Shown here one piece after another: positions 28,851 to 29,641 of a stretch of DNA of 29,641 bases. The translations under genes were made by a program, and so were the position numbers. Under the pieces are notes generated by a model. It saw only the letters and a program-made list of their open reading frames with translations, had not been told where the DNA came from and did no database searches. Within the stretch, counting starts at the first letter, position 1; each line of letters opens with the position of its first letter. Source of the stretch: Actinomycetota bacterium (lineage in GTDB: Bacteria > Actinomycetota > UBA4738 > HRBIN12); assembly GCA_005885325.1 (NCBI GenBank), contig VAYX01000005.1, forward strand, positions 1 to 29,641, written 5' to 3'.

Positions 28851-29641
28851 ATGACCACCGTGACCATGCCGCAGCTCGGCGAGACTGTCGTCGAAGGGAC
28901 CATCACCAAATGGCTCAAGCAGGAGGGCGACCACGTCGACCAAGACGAGCCGCTCTTCGAGATCTCCACGGACAAGGTGGACACCGAGGTCCCGTCCCCA
29001 GCTGCCGGGACGCTGACGAAGATCCTGGTGCAGGAAGGGCAGACCGTGTCGGTGAAGACTCCGATCGCCGAGATCAACGGCGCCGGGGCGGCTGCCGGAG
29101 GGGCGGCAGGTGCGGGCGAGTCGGCGGGGGCCGGGGCTCCGCCGGACTCTGCCCGGGAACCGGCCGAACCCGTCGCTGCCACGCCGCCTCCGGCCGAGCC
29201 CCAGCCTGAGGCAGGGCCCGGCTCCGCGCCGGCCCCCGCCGCGCCGGCTGCCGCCGCACCACCGCCGGCCGCCGCACCACCGCCGGCCGCCGCACCGGCC
29301 CAACGGGCCGCACCTGCACCCGCTGCGGCTGCACCGGCGGCGCCGCTACCCGATCGGGGGGCGAGGAGCCAGATCATCTCGCCGCTCGTCCGCCGCCTCG
29401 CCGAGGAGAACGGCGTCGACCTCTCGCAGGTGATCGGGACCGGGACCGGCGGCAGGATCACGAAGAACGACGTCCTGGCCTTCGCGGTGTCGCGCGAGAC
29501 CGCGGCGCCCGAAGAGCGGCCCGCCGCCGAACCGGCCGCGCCGGCGCCGGGGGCGATCCCCACGCCACAGCTGGCACCCGCTCCTGCCGTGGCGGGTGGC
29601 GGCGAGGAAGTCGTGCCCATGACCGTCGTTCGAAAGGCCAT
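28851..29641 (+). CDS. 2-oxo acid dehydrogenase E2 (dihydrolipoyl acyltransferase), 3'-truncated by window edge
   Basis: The ATG at 28851 follows GGAGG with four-base spacing, and the frame is open to the window end (263 codons). Residues 1-77 are a lipoyl domain with the lipoyl-lysine at 42 (STDKVDTEVPSP). Residues of about 80-175 are an unusually long Ala/Pro/Gly linker, partly built from 18-base DNA repeats. Residues of about 178-215 are the peripheral-subunit-binding domain (SQIISPLVRRLAEENG, then GTGTGGRITKNDVLAF), which holds E1 or E3. A second Ala/Pro linker follows, and the catalytic acyltransferase domain begins at the edge. It forms the core of the complex encoded by this operon. 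Acyl specificity is not readable. Confidence 0.94.
   Translation, partial: MTTVTMPQLGETVVEGTITKWLKQEGDHVDQDEPLFEISTDKVDTEVPSPAAGTLTKILVQEGQTVSVKTPIAEINGAGAAAGGAAGAGESAGAGAPPDSAREPAEPVAATPPPAEPQPEAGPGSAPAPAAPAAAAPPPAAAPPPAAAPAQRAAPAPAAAAPAAPLPDRGARSQIISPLVRRLAEENGVDLSQVIGTGTGGRITKNDVLAFAVSRETAAPEERPAAEPAAPAPGAIPTPQLAPAPAVAGGGEEVVPMTVVRKA
29251..29298 (+). repeat. 18-base tandem repeat in the E2 linker
   Basis: A unit of 18 bases, CCGCCGCACCACCGCCGG, occurs at 29251-29268 and 29269-29286 and begins again at 29287. In the E2 frame it encodes an Ala/Pro hexapeptide repeat. It is in frame, so copy-number change would lengthen or shorten the flexible swinging-arm linker. Confidence 0.75.

Noticed and set aside
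1..29641. CRISPR arrays, tRNA/rRNA genes, insertion sequences, phage or toxin-antitoxin genes
   Set aside because: No spaced direct repeats, tRNA-like cloverleaf, transposase or phage motifs were seen on either strand; base composition is uniform, with no sign of an island.

Overview
The window is about 29.6 kb of very GC-rich, gene-dense DNA with short intergenic gaps and no tRNA, rRNA, CRISPR array or mobile element that I can see. The gene content points to an actinobacterium (Actinomycetota), probably an uncultured lineage. The evidence is an ANTAR regulator, an MDMPI/DinB-fold protein, a suf operon of the form sufB-sufD-Rieske ferredoxin-sufC-sufS-sufU, a sufT-like gene, frequent GTG starts and TANNNT promoters that look leaderless. 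I cannot place it more finely from sequence alone.

Positions 1-10.5 kb hold the 3' end of a class III aminotransferase and then convergent or divergent small units. These are a DUF1003 membrane protein, an A-type Fe-S carrier, a glycerate kinase/YbaK pair, an MDMPI-like protein, and an ECF sigma/anti-sigma pair. A minus-strand run follows: ANTAR regulator, DUF2207 membrane protein, methyltransferase and CelD-like GNAT. Diverging from that run is a STAS anti-anti-sigma factor followed by a 22-codon ORF.

Positions 10.5-17.9 kb are an iron-sulfur and sulfur-transfer block on the minus strand, transcribed right to left. The order is a SufT-like DUF59 protein, a two-domain thiosulfate sulfurtransferase, SufB, SufD, a Rieske ferredoxin, SufC, SufS and SufU. 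The sulfurtransferase has a long 5' leader with a 24-codon ORF carrying tandem Cys codons followed by a hairpin. This looks like a cysteine-responsive attenuator and is the most interesting non-coding signal here. Hairpins sit in each longer gap of the suf operon.

Positions 17.9-19.9 kb (plus strand) encode a NarL-type response regulator with a frame lesion, then a soluble receiver-histidine kinase hybrid whose receiver has Glu in place of the phospho-acceptor Asp. Positions 19.9-23.4 kb (minus) are a btuF-btuC-btuD vitamin B12 import operon behind a clear cobalamin riboswitch. Its ATPase carries a fused extra Rossmann-like domain.

Positions 23.5-29.6 kb hold an unrecognised lipoprotein gene, a minus-strand glycine-cleavage T-protein gene, and a plus-strand 2-oxo acid dehydrogenase operon: E3, E1 alpha, E1 beta, E2 (cut by the window end). 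E1 beta has an internal deletion with a frame change. Its lesion and the response-regulator lesion both leave the downstream frame offset by +2, as expected from deletions of 3N+1 bases. Resequencing should decide whether they are real mutations or assembly errors.
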